Source: Gordonia zhaorongruii
Lineage (GTDB): Bacteria > Actinomycetota > Actinomycetes > Mycobacteriales > Mycobacteriaceae
Assembly (NCBI RefSeq): GCF_007559005.1
Contig: NZ_CP041763.1
Coordinates: 1,706,463 to 1,770,462 of the forward strand
Direction: 5' to 3'
Length of the DNA: 64,000 bases
Of this stretch, positions 28,237-35,467 are shown one piece after another. Made by a program: the position numbers and the translations under genes. Numbering within the stretch: the first letter of the stretch is position 1; every line of letters starts with the position of its first letter. The notes under the pieces are model-generated. The model saw only the letters and a list, made by a program, of their open reading frames with translations. It had not been told where the DNA came from and ran no database searches.

Positions 28237-29415
28237 GTGTCGAAGCATGGGACAGGCGTCGAGAACCGTCAGTTCGTCTCGCGGCCGCTCGTGGCGGGCG
28301 CACTCATCGTCATTCTGATCGCCGCGGTGATCACGGCGTGGGTCGGATTGGGCGACCGCATCGAGGAGTCGGCGACGGACTCGGCGGATCAGTGCGTCGA
28401 GGGCAACGCGGCGGTGCCCATCGTCGCTGATCCGGCGCTCGCTCCCGGACTGCAGAAGATCGCGCAGAGCTACAACGCGACTTCGCCGATCGTCCGGGAC
28501 CATTGCATCAAGGTGGAGGTCCGTCCCGCGGATGCCCGCGCCACTCTCGAAGGATTGACGGCGGACAGGTGGGACCCGGCCGCATTCGGGCCCTTCCCCG
28601 GGGCGTGGATCCCGGAGTCGTCCGTCTGGGCCGCGGCGCTGCAGACCGGCAAACCTGCCGCACTGCAGGGACCGCCGGAATCACTGGTCTCCTCCCCTGT
28701 TCGACTGGCGGTCGAGAAAGAGCTCGCGGAGGCTGCCGACGGACGCATCGGATGGGGTGACCTGCCCGAGCTGACGAGGGCGAGCTCCCTTGAGGCGTAC
28801 GGCCAGCCCACCTGGGGCTCACTCCGCATGGCGATGCCGAACGGTCCGCAGTCCGACGCCACGGCTCTCGCCGCTCAGGGCGTCGCAGCGGCAATCGCCG
28901 ACGAGAAGGGTTCGCTCACCGAGGAGCAGGTCGGCGAATCGAGCGTCACCCAGGCCGTCGAGCAGTTGCTGTCGGCGCCGCCGAAGCCCGGCGACGGCTC
29001 GATCAGTGCTGCGATCAAGGCGATCGGCGAGGCCGATGACCCATCAGATGCCGAGGTACGCGCCGTCCCGGTCACCGAGCAGCGGCTGTACACGCTCACC
29101 AAGGATGACGAGAGCGCGCCGGTCACGGCCGTCGCGCCCGAAGGTTCGACGCCGGTTGCGGACTACCCGGTGATCAAACTCGCCGGCGCGCAGGTGCCCG
29201 CATTCCTCGGCGACGCCATCTCCGAGTTCCTGACCTTCGCGCGGAAGCCACCGCAGATGAAGGTGCTCACCGAGATGGGCTTCCGCGGCGGCGGTCCACT
29301 GCCGCAGAAGACCGCCACCGTCGCCTTCGGCGAGGTCACCGACCCGCTACCGGCTCCGGAACCGGCGGCTGCGCTCAGGATCAGCGAGATCGTTCTTCCT
29401 GCCGCGGCGCCCTAG
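28237..29415 (+). CDS. membrane-anchored extracellular substrate-binding-like protein (Rv1836c-type, without VWA)
   Basis: 392 residues. One N-terminal membrane helix (about 16-39, PLVAGALIVILIAAVITAWVG) precedes an extracytoplasmic periplasmic-binding-protein-like domain: AAVPIVADPALAPGLQKIAQSYN, VRPADARATLEGLTADRWDPAAFGPFPGAWIPESSVWAAAL, SPVRLAVEKELAEAADGRIGWGDL. Two cysteines flanking residues 53 and 88 could form a disulfide. GGAGGAGG precedes the GTG start. From memory, the M. tuberculosis gene next to glcB, Rv1836c, is much longer and ends in a von Willebrand A domain; no such domain is present here. Function unknown. Confidence 0.8.
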   Translation: MSKHGTGVENRQFVSRPLVAGALIVILIAAVITAWVGLGDRIEESATDSADQCVEGNAAVPIVADPALAPGLQKIAQSYNATSPIVRDHCIKVEVRPADARATLEGLTADRWDPAAFGPFPGAWIPESSVWAAALQTGKPAALQGPPESLVSSPVRLAVEKELAEAADGRIGWGDLPELTRASSLEAYGQPTWGSLRMAMPNGPQSDATALAAQGVAAAIADEKGSLTEEQVGESSVTQAVEQLLSAPPKPGDGSISAAIKAIGEADDPSDAEVRAVPVTEQRLYTLTKDDESAPVTAVAPEGSTPVADYPVIKLAGAQVPAFLGDAISEFLTFARKPPQMKVLTEMGFRGGGPLPQKTATVAFGEVTDPLPAPEPAAALRISEIVLPAAAP

Positions 29416-29444
29416 CCTCTCGAACTATCTAGCCTCTCGAACTA
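29412..29444. repeat. 17-bp tandem duplication at the 3' end of the Rv1836c-type gene
   Basis: CTAGCCTCTCGAACTA occurs at 29412-29427 and again at 29429-29444. The first copy contains the gene's TAG stop codon. Confidence 0.8.
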
Positions 29445-29452
29445 CGCACCCA

Positions 29453-29495
29453 CACCTCTGCCGGTCCGTGAACAACGGTCCGGCAGAGGTGTTTT
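29453..29495 (+). terminator. rho-independent terminator
   Basis: CACCTCTGCCGGTCCGT, loop GAACA, then ACGGTCCGGCAGAGGTG (17-base arms, one mismatch), followed directly by TTTT. It separates the Rv1836c-type gene from the sulfur operon. Confidence 0.88.
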
Positions 29496-29514
29496 CGCGT
29501 GTGGTCATCCTTGT

Positions 29515-29520
29515 TATAAC
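29515..29520 (+). promoter_or_regulatory. candidate -10 box (TATAAC) of the sulfur operon
   Basis: TATAAC lies inside the 8-base palindrome GTTATAAC (29513-29520), about 55 bases before the putative leader peptide and 160 bases before sfnG. No convincing -35 is seen. Confidence 0.35.
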
Positions 29521-29572
29521 CACCGCGATTTCAAGAGTCGACCCGGAGGGCCCGGTCGCGCACACTTTGAGC

Positions 29573-29605
29573 ATGATCACCCAACGGCCCCGGCGATGTC
29601 GCTGA
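29573..29605 (+). CDS. putative cysteine-type leader peptide (10 aa)
   Basis: ATG at 29573 reads MITQRPRRCR and stops at 29603-29605. Short Arg-rich peptides ending in Cys-Arg occur upstream of sulfur-assimilation operons in mycobacteria, Streptomyces and relatives, where stalling at Cys codons is thought to couple expression to cysteine supply. Here the peptide lies 75 bases upstream of sfnG, and a GACCCG-TCGAAC-CGGGTC stem (29624-29641) follows it. The assignment rests on position and composition only; a ten-codon frame can arise by chance. Confidence 0.4.
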   Translation: MITQRPRRCR

Positions 29606-29623
29606 CCGCCTGACATGATCGCC

Positions 29624-29641
29624 GACCCGTCGAACCGGGTC
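29624..29641 (+). promoter_or_regulatory. small hairpin between the leader peptide and sfnG
   Basis: GACCCG, loop TCGAAC, CGGGTC: a perfect six-base GC-rich stem 18 bases after the leader-peptide stop and about 23 bases before the sfnG ribosome-binding site. It could be part of an attenuator, but no T-run follows. Confidence 0.35.
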
Positions 29642-29680
29642 CAATCCCCATCACACGACCTTCAGGAGGTCTGTCTCGTC

Positions 29681-30856
29681 ATGCCCGAAATCAGTTCCGA
29701 GCAGCGGTTCGAAACCGCTGCCGCGCCTTTGCAGTTCGCCTATTGGGTGCCCAACGTCAGCGGCGGTCTCGTCGTCTCGAAGATCGAGCAGCGCACCGAC
29801 TGGAGCTACGACTACAACCGACGGCTGGCGGTGGCCGCCGAGAACAACGGCTTCGAGTACGCACTCACCCAGGTGCGCTACATCTCGTCCTACGGGGCCG
29901 CGTACCAGCACGAGTCGACGAGCTTCTCCCTCGCGTTACTGCTGGCGACCGAGCGTCTCAAGGTCATCTCGGCCGTCCACCCTGGACTGTGGCAGCCGGG
30001 TGTTCTCGCCAAATGGCTCACGACCGCCGATCACCTCTCGAACGGACGCGCAGCCGTCAACGTGGTGTCCGGCTGGTTCAAGGACGAGTTCACCAAGCTC
30101 GGCGAGCCGTGGCTCGAACACGACGAGCGCTACCGTCGCGCCGAGGAGTTCATCACCTATCTGCGCAGCATCTGGACTGACGAGCACGCCGAGTTCGCCG
30201 GGGACTTCTACCGGCTGCACGACTTCGATCTGAAGCCGAAACCACTCGACGTCCCCGGACGTCCCCACCCGGAGATCTTCCAGGGCGGCAACTCGACCGC
30301 CGCCCGGGCGATGGCGGGCCGCGTCTCGGACTGGTACTTCAGCAACGGCAAGGACTTCGAGGGACTCTCCGAGCAGGTTCTCGACGTGAACACCGAGGCG
30401 GCCCGGCACGGACGCACGGTCAGATTCGGGCTCAACGGCTTCCTGATCGGTCGTGATTCGGAGGCCGAGGCCCGTGATGTGCTCCACGAGATCGTCGACA
30501 AGGCCGATCGCGCCGCCGTGGAGGGCTTCGGTTCAGCCGTCAAGCAGGCGGGCACGTCGACGGGCGACGGCAAGGGCATGTGGCAGGACTCCGAGTTCCG
30601 AGATCTCGTGCAGTACAACGACGGTTTCCGAACCGGTCTGATCGGAACACCCGAGCAGATCGCGGAGCGGATCGTCGCCTACAAGACCCGAGGCGTGAAT
30701 CTCTTCCTGCTGGGCTTCCTGCACTTCATCGACGACGTCGAGTACTTCGGCGCACACATCCTCCCCCTGATCCGCGAACTCGAAGCGGATCTGATCTCCA
30801 GCGGCCGACTCGAGTCCGAGCTCGCCCGCAACGGCGTTCTGACTCCCGCGTCCTGA
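29681..30856 (+). CDS. sfnG: dimethylsulfone monooxygenase SfnG (FMNH2-dependent, LLM class)
   Basis: 391 residues of the luciferase-like monooxygenase fold. The string LQFAYWVPNVSGGLVVSKIE and the following TDWSYDYNRRLAVAAENNGFEYALTQVRY, AVHPGLWQPGVLAKWL, NVVSGWFKDEF, PEIFQGGNSTAARAMAG and FLHFIDDVEYFGAHILPLIRELE are those of SfnG. SfnG converts dimethylsulfone to methanesulfinate and formaldehyde using reduced FMN. I start at ATG 29681 because AGGAGGT sits ten bases upstream; the frame is open back to 29615. First structural gene of a six-gene operon that includes a flavin reductase. Confidence 0.93.
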   Translation: MPEISSEQRFETAAAPLQFAYWVPNVSGGLVVSKIEQRTDWSYDYNRRLAVAAENNGFEYALTQVRYISSYGAAYQHESTSFSLALLLATERLKVISAVHPGLWQPGVLAKWLTTADHLSNGRAAVNVVSGWFKDEFTKLGEPWLEHDERYRRAEEFITYLRSIWTDEHAEFAGDFYRLHDFDLKPKPLDVPGRPHPEIFQGGNSTAARAMAGRVSDWYFSNGKDFEGLSEQVLDVNTEAARHGRTVRFGLNGFLIGRDSEAEARDVLHEIVDKADRAAVEGFGSAVKQAGTSTGDGKGMWQDSEFRDLVQYNDGFRTGLIGTPEQIAERIVAYKTRGVNLFLLGFLHFIDDVEYFGAHILPLIRELEADLISSGRLESELARNGVLTPAS

Positions 30857-30896
30857 ATCCCTGCTCGCTTCCACTATTCCCCTACCGGAGGACCCC

Positions 30897-32111
30897 ATGA
30901 CTTCCACCGCTTCCGCCACACAGCACACCGCCGTCGACGAGTCCGCGCTACAGGACGCTCTCCGGCGTGCAGACCTGGTCGCCGCCGAGCTGAGTGCGAC
31001 CGCCGCCGAACGCGATCGTGCGAATGCAGATCCCACCGCCGAGATAGAACTACTGCGCGCGAACGATCTCCTGCAGGTCGGTGAACCCGTCGAGTTCGGC
31101 GGTGCTGGTCTGAACTACGCACAGACGCAGCAGATCACGCGCCATATCGCGCGCGGCGATACCTCCATCGCGCATCTCATCGGATATCACTTCGCTCAGC
31201 AGCGGATACCCCATCTGTTCGGCACCGCGGACCAGGCCGAGACGATCTCGCGGCGCAACGCCCAGGAGAAGCTCTTCTGGGGCGGCGTCCAGAACCCTCG
31301 TGGCGCGGACGGCCTGGTGTTGACCCGCGATGGGGACGGCTTCCGACTCAACGGCCGACGCACCTTCGCCTCCGGGGCCGGCGTAGCCGACCATCTCTCA
31401 GTGACCGCATCCCTGGACGGCGACCTCGTGTTCCTGACGCTGCCCACCGATCGTGAGGGCTTCGAACCCGCAGGCGACTGGGACAACATCGGACAGCGAC
31501 TCACCGACTCCGGTGGCGTCGTGTTCCGCGACGCCCGCATCGAACGCAGCGAGATCCTGGGCGACCCGGACTCGCCTCCTGCGTTCTCGCCGTACCAGAC
31601 GCTCGTCACCCCGCATTGGCAACTCGCTTTCGTCAACTTCTACATCGGCACCGCCGAAGGTGCCCTCGTCGAGGCCCTCGACTGGACGCGCCTGAACGCC
31701 AGCCCGTGGGAGACTTCCGGCCTCGAGTCGGCCACCGAGGATCCGTACATCCTCGAACTCGTCGGTGAACTGCGCGCCCAGGTCACCGGAGCCGCTCTTC
31801 TCGCCGACCGGGCGGGTGACGCTCTGCAGCAGTCGCTCGATTTCGGTCCCGCGCTCAGCGCCGATCAACGTGCCGAGACAGCCATCGCCATCGCGGAGGC
31901 CAAGTACGTGACGACCAAGGTCTCACTGGAAGCCGCGTCGCGCCTCTTCGAGATCCAGGGGGCGCGGGCCACCACCACGAAGTACGGGTTCGACCGGCAC
32001 TGGCGCAATCTGCGCACGCACACCGTGCACGACCCGGTCTCGTACAAAGCGCGTGAGATCGGTGACTGGACGCTGAACCGCCGCGCCCCCGCGTTCAGCC
32101 TGTACAGCTGA
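30897..32111 (+). CDS. acyl-CoA-dehydrogenase-fold flavin monooxygenase (SfnB/DszC-like)
   Basis: 404 residues. The all-alpha N-terminal domain (LLRANDLLQVGEPVEFGGAGLNYAQTQQITRHIARGDTSIAHLIGYHF) is followed by the beta domain (FWGGVQNPRGADGLVLTRDGDGFRLNGRRTFASGAGVADHLSV) and the C-terminal helical bundle ending DRHWRNLRTHTVHDPVSYKAREIG. The WRN-x-R-T-H-T-x-HDP motif marks the DszC/SfnB branch, which binds FMN and hydroxylates sulfur or nitrogen compounds rather than dehydrogenating acyl-CoA. GGAGG precedes the ATG. Its neighbour is a second, divergent member of the same fold, so they may act on different sulfur substrates. Confidence 0.85.
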   Translation: MTSTASATQHTAVDESALQDALRRADLVAAELSATAAERDRANADPTAEIELLRANDLLQVGEPVEFGGAGLNYAQTQQITRHIARGDTSIAHLIGYHFAQQRIPHLFGTADQAETISRRNAQEKLFWGGVQNPRGADGLVLTRDGDGFRLNGRRTFASGAGVADHLSVTASLDGDLVFLTLPTDREGFEPAGDWDNIGQRLTDSGGVVFRDARIERSEILGDPDSPPAFSPYQTLVTPHWQLAFVNFYIGTAEGALVEALDWTRLNASPWETSGLESATEDPYILELVGELRAQVTGAALLADRAGDALQQSLDFGPALSADQRAETAIAIAEAKYVTTKVSLEAASRLFEIQGARATTTKYGFDRHWRNLRTHTVHDPVSYKAREIGDWTLNRRAPAFSLYS

Positions 32112-32113
32112 TC

Positions 32114-33289
32114 GTGGTCCCCGTCATCGGCAGCAGTCATGCCGCAATCGAGACCGCCCGTGTCCTCGCACCCGCCTTCGCGGCGGATGCGAGCGCACGG
32201 GACGTCGGCAAGTCGCTCCCATTCGATCAGGTGGAGGCACTGTCATCGTCGGGTCTGCTCGCCATCACAGTGCCCGCGGAGTTCGGCGGTCCGGACCTTC
32301 CGGCCGCGACCGTGGCAACCGTCATCGCCACGATCGCGGCCGCCGACGCCAGTCTCGCGCAGATCCCGCACAGCCATTTCGTCTTCCTCGACGCGGCTCG
32401 TCGTGTCGGATCAATCGAGCTGCAGCGCAGTCTGTTCCGGCGCGTCCTCGCGGGCGAGCGCATCGCGAACGCCCAGACCGAGCGCGGCGGCGCCACCGTG
32501 CTGGACGACGCGACCCGGCTCCGTCGGAAGGACGGCGAGCTGGTCGTGTCGGGCACCAAGTACTACTGCACCGGTGCGGTCTTCGCCGACATCCTGGCGG
32601 TCCGGGCGCTCGGGCCGGACGGCGGCACGGTGATCGTCTACGTGCCGGCGGATTCCGACGGCGTCACCATCGATTCCGACTGGGACGCCCTCGGGCAGCG
32701 CACCACCAGCAGCGGAAGCGTCGTCCTCGACGACGTCGTGGTCGATCCCGGTCTGCTCCTCGACTTCACGAGCATCTTCGCGCAGCGCAGCACCTACGGG
32801 ACACGTGCGCAGCTCCTCCACGCCGCGATCGACGTCGGCGTCGCCCGCGGCGCCCTCGACACGATCGGGCGACTCGCCGAGAAGGCGCGTCCGTGGTTCG
32901 AGGCCGGTGTCGACCGTGCGGCGGACGATCCGCTGCTCATCGCTCAGGCCGGCGACCTGGAGCTGGCAGTCCGGGCTGCGGAGTCGCTGCTGGCAACTGC
33001 GGGGGCGCGGATCCAGGATGCCGAGACGGCACCCGGTCCGAGCGCCTTCACCGAGGCGGCACTCGCCACCGCTGCGGCGAAAGTGTCCGCAGGCCGCGCG
33101 GCACGCCGCGCCGGATCCGAGATCTTCGACTTCGGCGGAACCCGCACCGCGGCAGCCTCGGCCAACCTCTCTCGCTACTGGCGCGACGCCCGGACGCACA
33201 CCCTGCACGACCCCGAACGCTGGAAACTCCAGCACCTTGGCGCTTGGGCACTGGACCGTCTGCGTCCGCCCAGCCACGGCAATCTGTAA
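32114..33289 (+). CDS. SfnB family sulfur-acquisition oxidoreductase
   Basis: 391 residues, starting three bases after the preceding stop (GTG). The SfnB-like features are LPFDQVEALSSSGLLAITVPAEFGGPDLP, ADASLAQIPHSHFVFLDAAR, ANAQTERGGATVLDDATRLRR, VVSGTKYYCTGAVFADILAV and the C-terminal LSRYWRDARTHTLHDPERWKLQHLG. SfnB-type proteins belong to the acyl-CoA-dehydrogenase fold and accompany SfnG in sulfone-using bacteria; their precise reaction is not established. It overlaps functionally with the preceding gene (same fold, same C-terminal motif), which suggests an old duplication. Confidence 0.87.
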   Translation: MVPVIGSSHAAIETARVLAPAFAADASARDVGKSLPFDQVEALSSSGLLAITVPAEFGGPDLPAATVATVIATIAAADASLAQIPHSHFVFLDAARRVGSIELQRSLFRRVLAGERIANAQTERGGATVLDDATRLRRKDGELVVSGTKYYCTGAVFADILAVRALGPDGGTVIVYVPADSDGVTIDSDWDALGQRTTSSGSVVLDDVVVDPGLLLDFTSIFAQRSTYGTRAQLLHAAIDVGVARGALDTIGRLAEKARPWFEAGVDRAADDPLLIAQAGDLELAVRAAESLLATAGARIQDAETAPGPSAFTEAALATAAAKVSAGRAARRAGSEIFDFGGTRTAAASANLSRYWRDARTHTLHDPERWKLQHLGAWALDRLRPPSHGNL

Positions 33290-33303
33290 GGAAGTACACG
33301 TCA

Positions 33304-34476
33304 ATGACCGTCAAACTCCACTGGTTTCTGCCGACTTACGGCGATTCCCGTTTCATCGTCGGCGGGGGCCACGGACTGCCCGCCGGATCGGCGGGCGGCG
33401 ACCGCGACGCGTCGATCGGCTACCTGTCGTCGATCGCGCGCAGCGCCGAGGGCTTCGGTTTCACCTCTGCACTGACCCCCGCCGGCGCTTGGTGCGAGGA
33501 CGCTTGGATCACCACCGCGATGATCGCCCGCGAGACCAGCAACCTCGGTTTCCTCGTCGCCTTCCGTCCCGGCCTGGTGAGTCCCACGCTCGCCGCTCAA
33601 ATGACGTCGACATTCGCCAAGCACGCCCCCGGCCGTATTCTGCTGAACGTGGTGACCGGCGGTGAACCCGCCGAGCAACGCGCGTACGGCGATCATCTGG
33701 ACAAGGCGTCTCGCTACGAGCGCACGGACGACTTCCTGACCATCGTCCGGCGCCTGTGGAACGGCGAGTCCGTCACCTACTCCGGCAAGCACATCTCGGT
33801 GGAGAACGCGACGATTCCCTCCGCACCGACACCGACTCCCCCGATCTACTTCGGCGGATCCTCACCTGAGGCCGGCCCCGTCGCTGCTCGGCACAGCGAC
33901 GTCTACCTGACGTGGGGCGAGCCGCCAGCGGCCGTCGAGAAGAAGATCGAGTGGATCCGCGCGCTCGCCGCACGCGAGGGCCGGACGGTCCGATTCGGTA
34001 TCCGTCTGCACGTGATCAGCCGAGACACCAGTGAGCAGGCATGGTCCGAAGCCGGCCGTCTGCTGTCGGCCCTGGACGAGGACACCGTCACGGCCGTGCA
34101 GAGCGGCCTGGCGCGCAGCGAGTCGACCGGGCAGGCAAGGATGCGCGAACTGCACGAAGCGCACCGCGCGAGCTGGTCCTGGAAGGATCCTCACACCCTG
34201 GAGGTGGCGCCCAACCTGTGGTCGGGTGTCGGACTGGTTCGCGGCGGCGCCGGAACCGCCCTCGTCGGATCGCACACCGAGGTCGCCGATCGCATCGAGG
34301 AGTACAAGGCCATCGGCATCGACGAGTTCGTCCTGTCCGGGTATCCCCATCTCGAGGAGCTGTTCTGGTTCGGCGAAGGCGTGATCCCCGAATTGACGCG
34401 GCGAGGCCTGTACCGCAACGACATCCGCCCGGCACCCATCTCGACCGGGACGCCGTTCGTCCCGACGGCCCGTTGA
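33304..34476 (+). CDS. ssuD: FMNH2-dependent alkanesulfonate monooxygenase (SsuD/MsuD-like)
   Basis: 390 residues of the luciferase-like fold. KLHWFLPTYGDSRFIVGGGHG, LSSIARSAEGFGFTSALTPAGAWCEDAWITTAMIARET, FLVAFRPGLVSPTLAAQMTSTFAKHAPGRILLNVVTGGEPAEQRAYGDHLDKASRYERTDDFL and YFGGSSPEAGPVAARHSDVYLTWGEPP are classical SsuD motifs. The RYxRxxEF-type active-site arginine region is present as SRYERTDDF. It cleaves an alkanesulfonate to sulfite and an aldehyde with reduced FMN. With SfnG upstream, methanesulfonate is a plausible substrate (MsuD-like), but this is inference. AAGGAAG precedes the ATG. Confidence 0.93.
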   Translation: MTVKLHWFLPTYGDSRFIVGGGHGLPAGSAGGDRDASIGYLSSIARSAEGFGFTSALTPAGAWCEDAWITTAMIARETSNLGFLVAFRPGLVSPTLAAQMTSTFAKHAPGRILLNVVTGGEPAEQRAYGDHLDKASRYERTDDFLTIVRRLWNGESVTYSGKHISVENATIPSAPTPTPPIYFGGSSPEAGPVAARHSDVYLTWGEPPAAVEKKIEWIRALAAREGRTVRFGIRLHVISRDTSEQAWSEAGRLLSALDEDTVTAVQSGLARSESTGQARMRELHEAHRASWSWKDPHTLEVAPNLWSGVGLVRGGAGTALVGSHTEVADRIEEYKAIGIDEFVLSGYPHLEELFWFGEGVIPELTRRGLYRNDIRPAPISTGTPFVPTAR

Positions 34477-34505
34477 CCGCATCCACTGCTCAGGAGGCAG
34501 AGATC

Positions 34506-35018
34506 ATGACCACTTCACTCGAATCATCGCCCGTCGCCGACCCGGTCCAGCTGCGCCGGGTGTTCAGCCACTTCCCGTCCGGCCTCGCCGTGGTGGCAGC
34601 CCTCGGTCCGGACGGCCCTGCGGGACTGCTCGTCTCGTCCTTCACGTCGGTATCGCTCGAACCTCCCCTCGTTTCGGTGAACATCGCTCGTACCTCGACG
34701 ACCCTGCCCCTGCTGGAGACCGCAGAGCACTGGGGTGTCAGCCTTCTCGCCGAGCACCAGGGCGAGGTCGCTGATCAGCTCCGGCGTCCGTCATCGGAAA
34801 GGTTCGACGGTGTGAGCTGGACGTCGACATCCACCGGTGAGATTCACCTCGACGGCGCGAGCGCGGGACTGCGCACCCGGGTCGTGCAGACCCTTCCGGC
34901 GGGCGATCATCTGATCGCGCTTCTCGAGGTGGAGGACCATTTCGCCCAGCTGTCAGCGGCCCCACTCGTGTTCCATCACAGCCGGTTCCGGCGTCTCGAG
35001 CAGGAGATCGCCGAATGA
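34506..35018 (+). CDS. flavin reductase family protein (HpaC/SsuE-like partner)
   Basis: 170 residues. LRRVFSHFPSGLAVVAALGPDGPAGLLVSSFTSVSLEPPLVSVNIARTSTTLPLL is the FMN-binding split-barrel flavin reductase signature (FxxGV-like start, SSFTSVSLEPPL). Its role is to supply reduced FMN to the SfnG and SsuD monooxygenases encoded just upstream. AGGAGG lies upstream of the ATG at 34506, and the stop overlaps the next gene's ATG. Confidence 0.92.
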   Translation: MTTSLESSPVADPVQLRRVFSHFPSGLAVVAALGPDGPAGLLVSSFTSVSLEPPLVSVNIARTSTTLPLLETAEHWGVSLLAEHQGEVADQLRRPSSERFDGVSWTSTSTGEIHLDGASAGLRTRVVQTLPAGDHLIALLEVEDHFAQLSAAPLVFHHSRFRRLEQEIAE

Positions 35019-35431
35019 CGCTGCGTATCGCCGTCGAGCCAGACGAATCTGCTTGGCGTGAGCTGACCGTGCCGCAGGACGACGTCCCGCTCCACCGGAT
35101 CCGGGTGAACGGTCTCGGCGATGCCGCGCAGGCCACGGCTCGGTCCACCCGGCCGGTTTTCGTCGACATCGACGTCGTCGTAGCCGATTCCGTCGGAGCG
35201 GCATTCGCCGAGTACCGCGCCCGGAACCCCGGGTGGTCGCCTGGTGCGCACGTCGGCACGATCGTTCACCCGGGGACCGCGTCCACTCTCGCCCGCCTGC
35301 TCAGCGACATCGACGCCGCGCGGGTCGCCGACGGCGTCACCCTCCGCGGGCCGCTGGAACACGACCTGATCCGCATCGTGCACGACGTCGCATCACGACT
35401 CGGCGTCACGGTCGGAGTCCCGGCAGCCTGA
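35015..35431 (+). CDS. small uncharacterised protein of the sulfur operon
   Basis: 138 residues, translationally coupled to the flavin reductase (ATGA overlap). I do not recognise a named family. The C-terminal part (LLSDIDAARVADGVTLRGPLEHDLIRIVHDVASRLG) resembles in pattern the last segment of luciferase-like monooxygenases, where A-D-G-hydrophobic-x-L is followed by a helix and a late V-x-x-L helix. The protein lacks the rest of that barrel. It could be a degenerate or accessory luciferase-like fragment. There are no cysteines, membrane segments or signal peptide. Confidence 0.8.
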   Translation: MTLRIAVEPDESAWRELTVPQDDVPLHRIRVNGLGDAAQATARSTRPVFVDIDVVVADSVGAAFAEYRARNPGWSPGAHVGTIVHPGTASTLARLLSDIDAARVADGVTLRGPLEHDLIRIVHDVASRLGVTVGVPAA

Positions 35432-35467
35432 CCGAGATCTGCGGCGATACGGGTTGGGTAATGCGAA

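Noticed and set aside
29596..29613. Second short frame (MSLTA) in the sulfur-operon leader
   Set aside because: Five codons, no ribosome-binding site and no cysteine; the overlapping ten-codon frame fits known leader peptides better.
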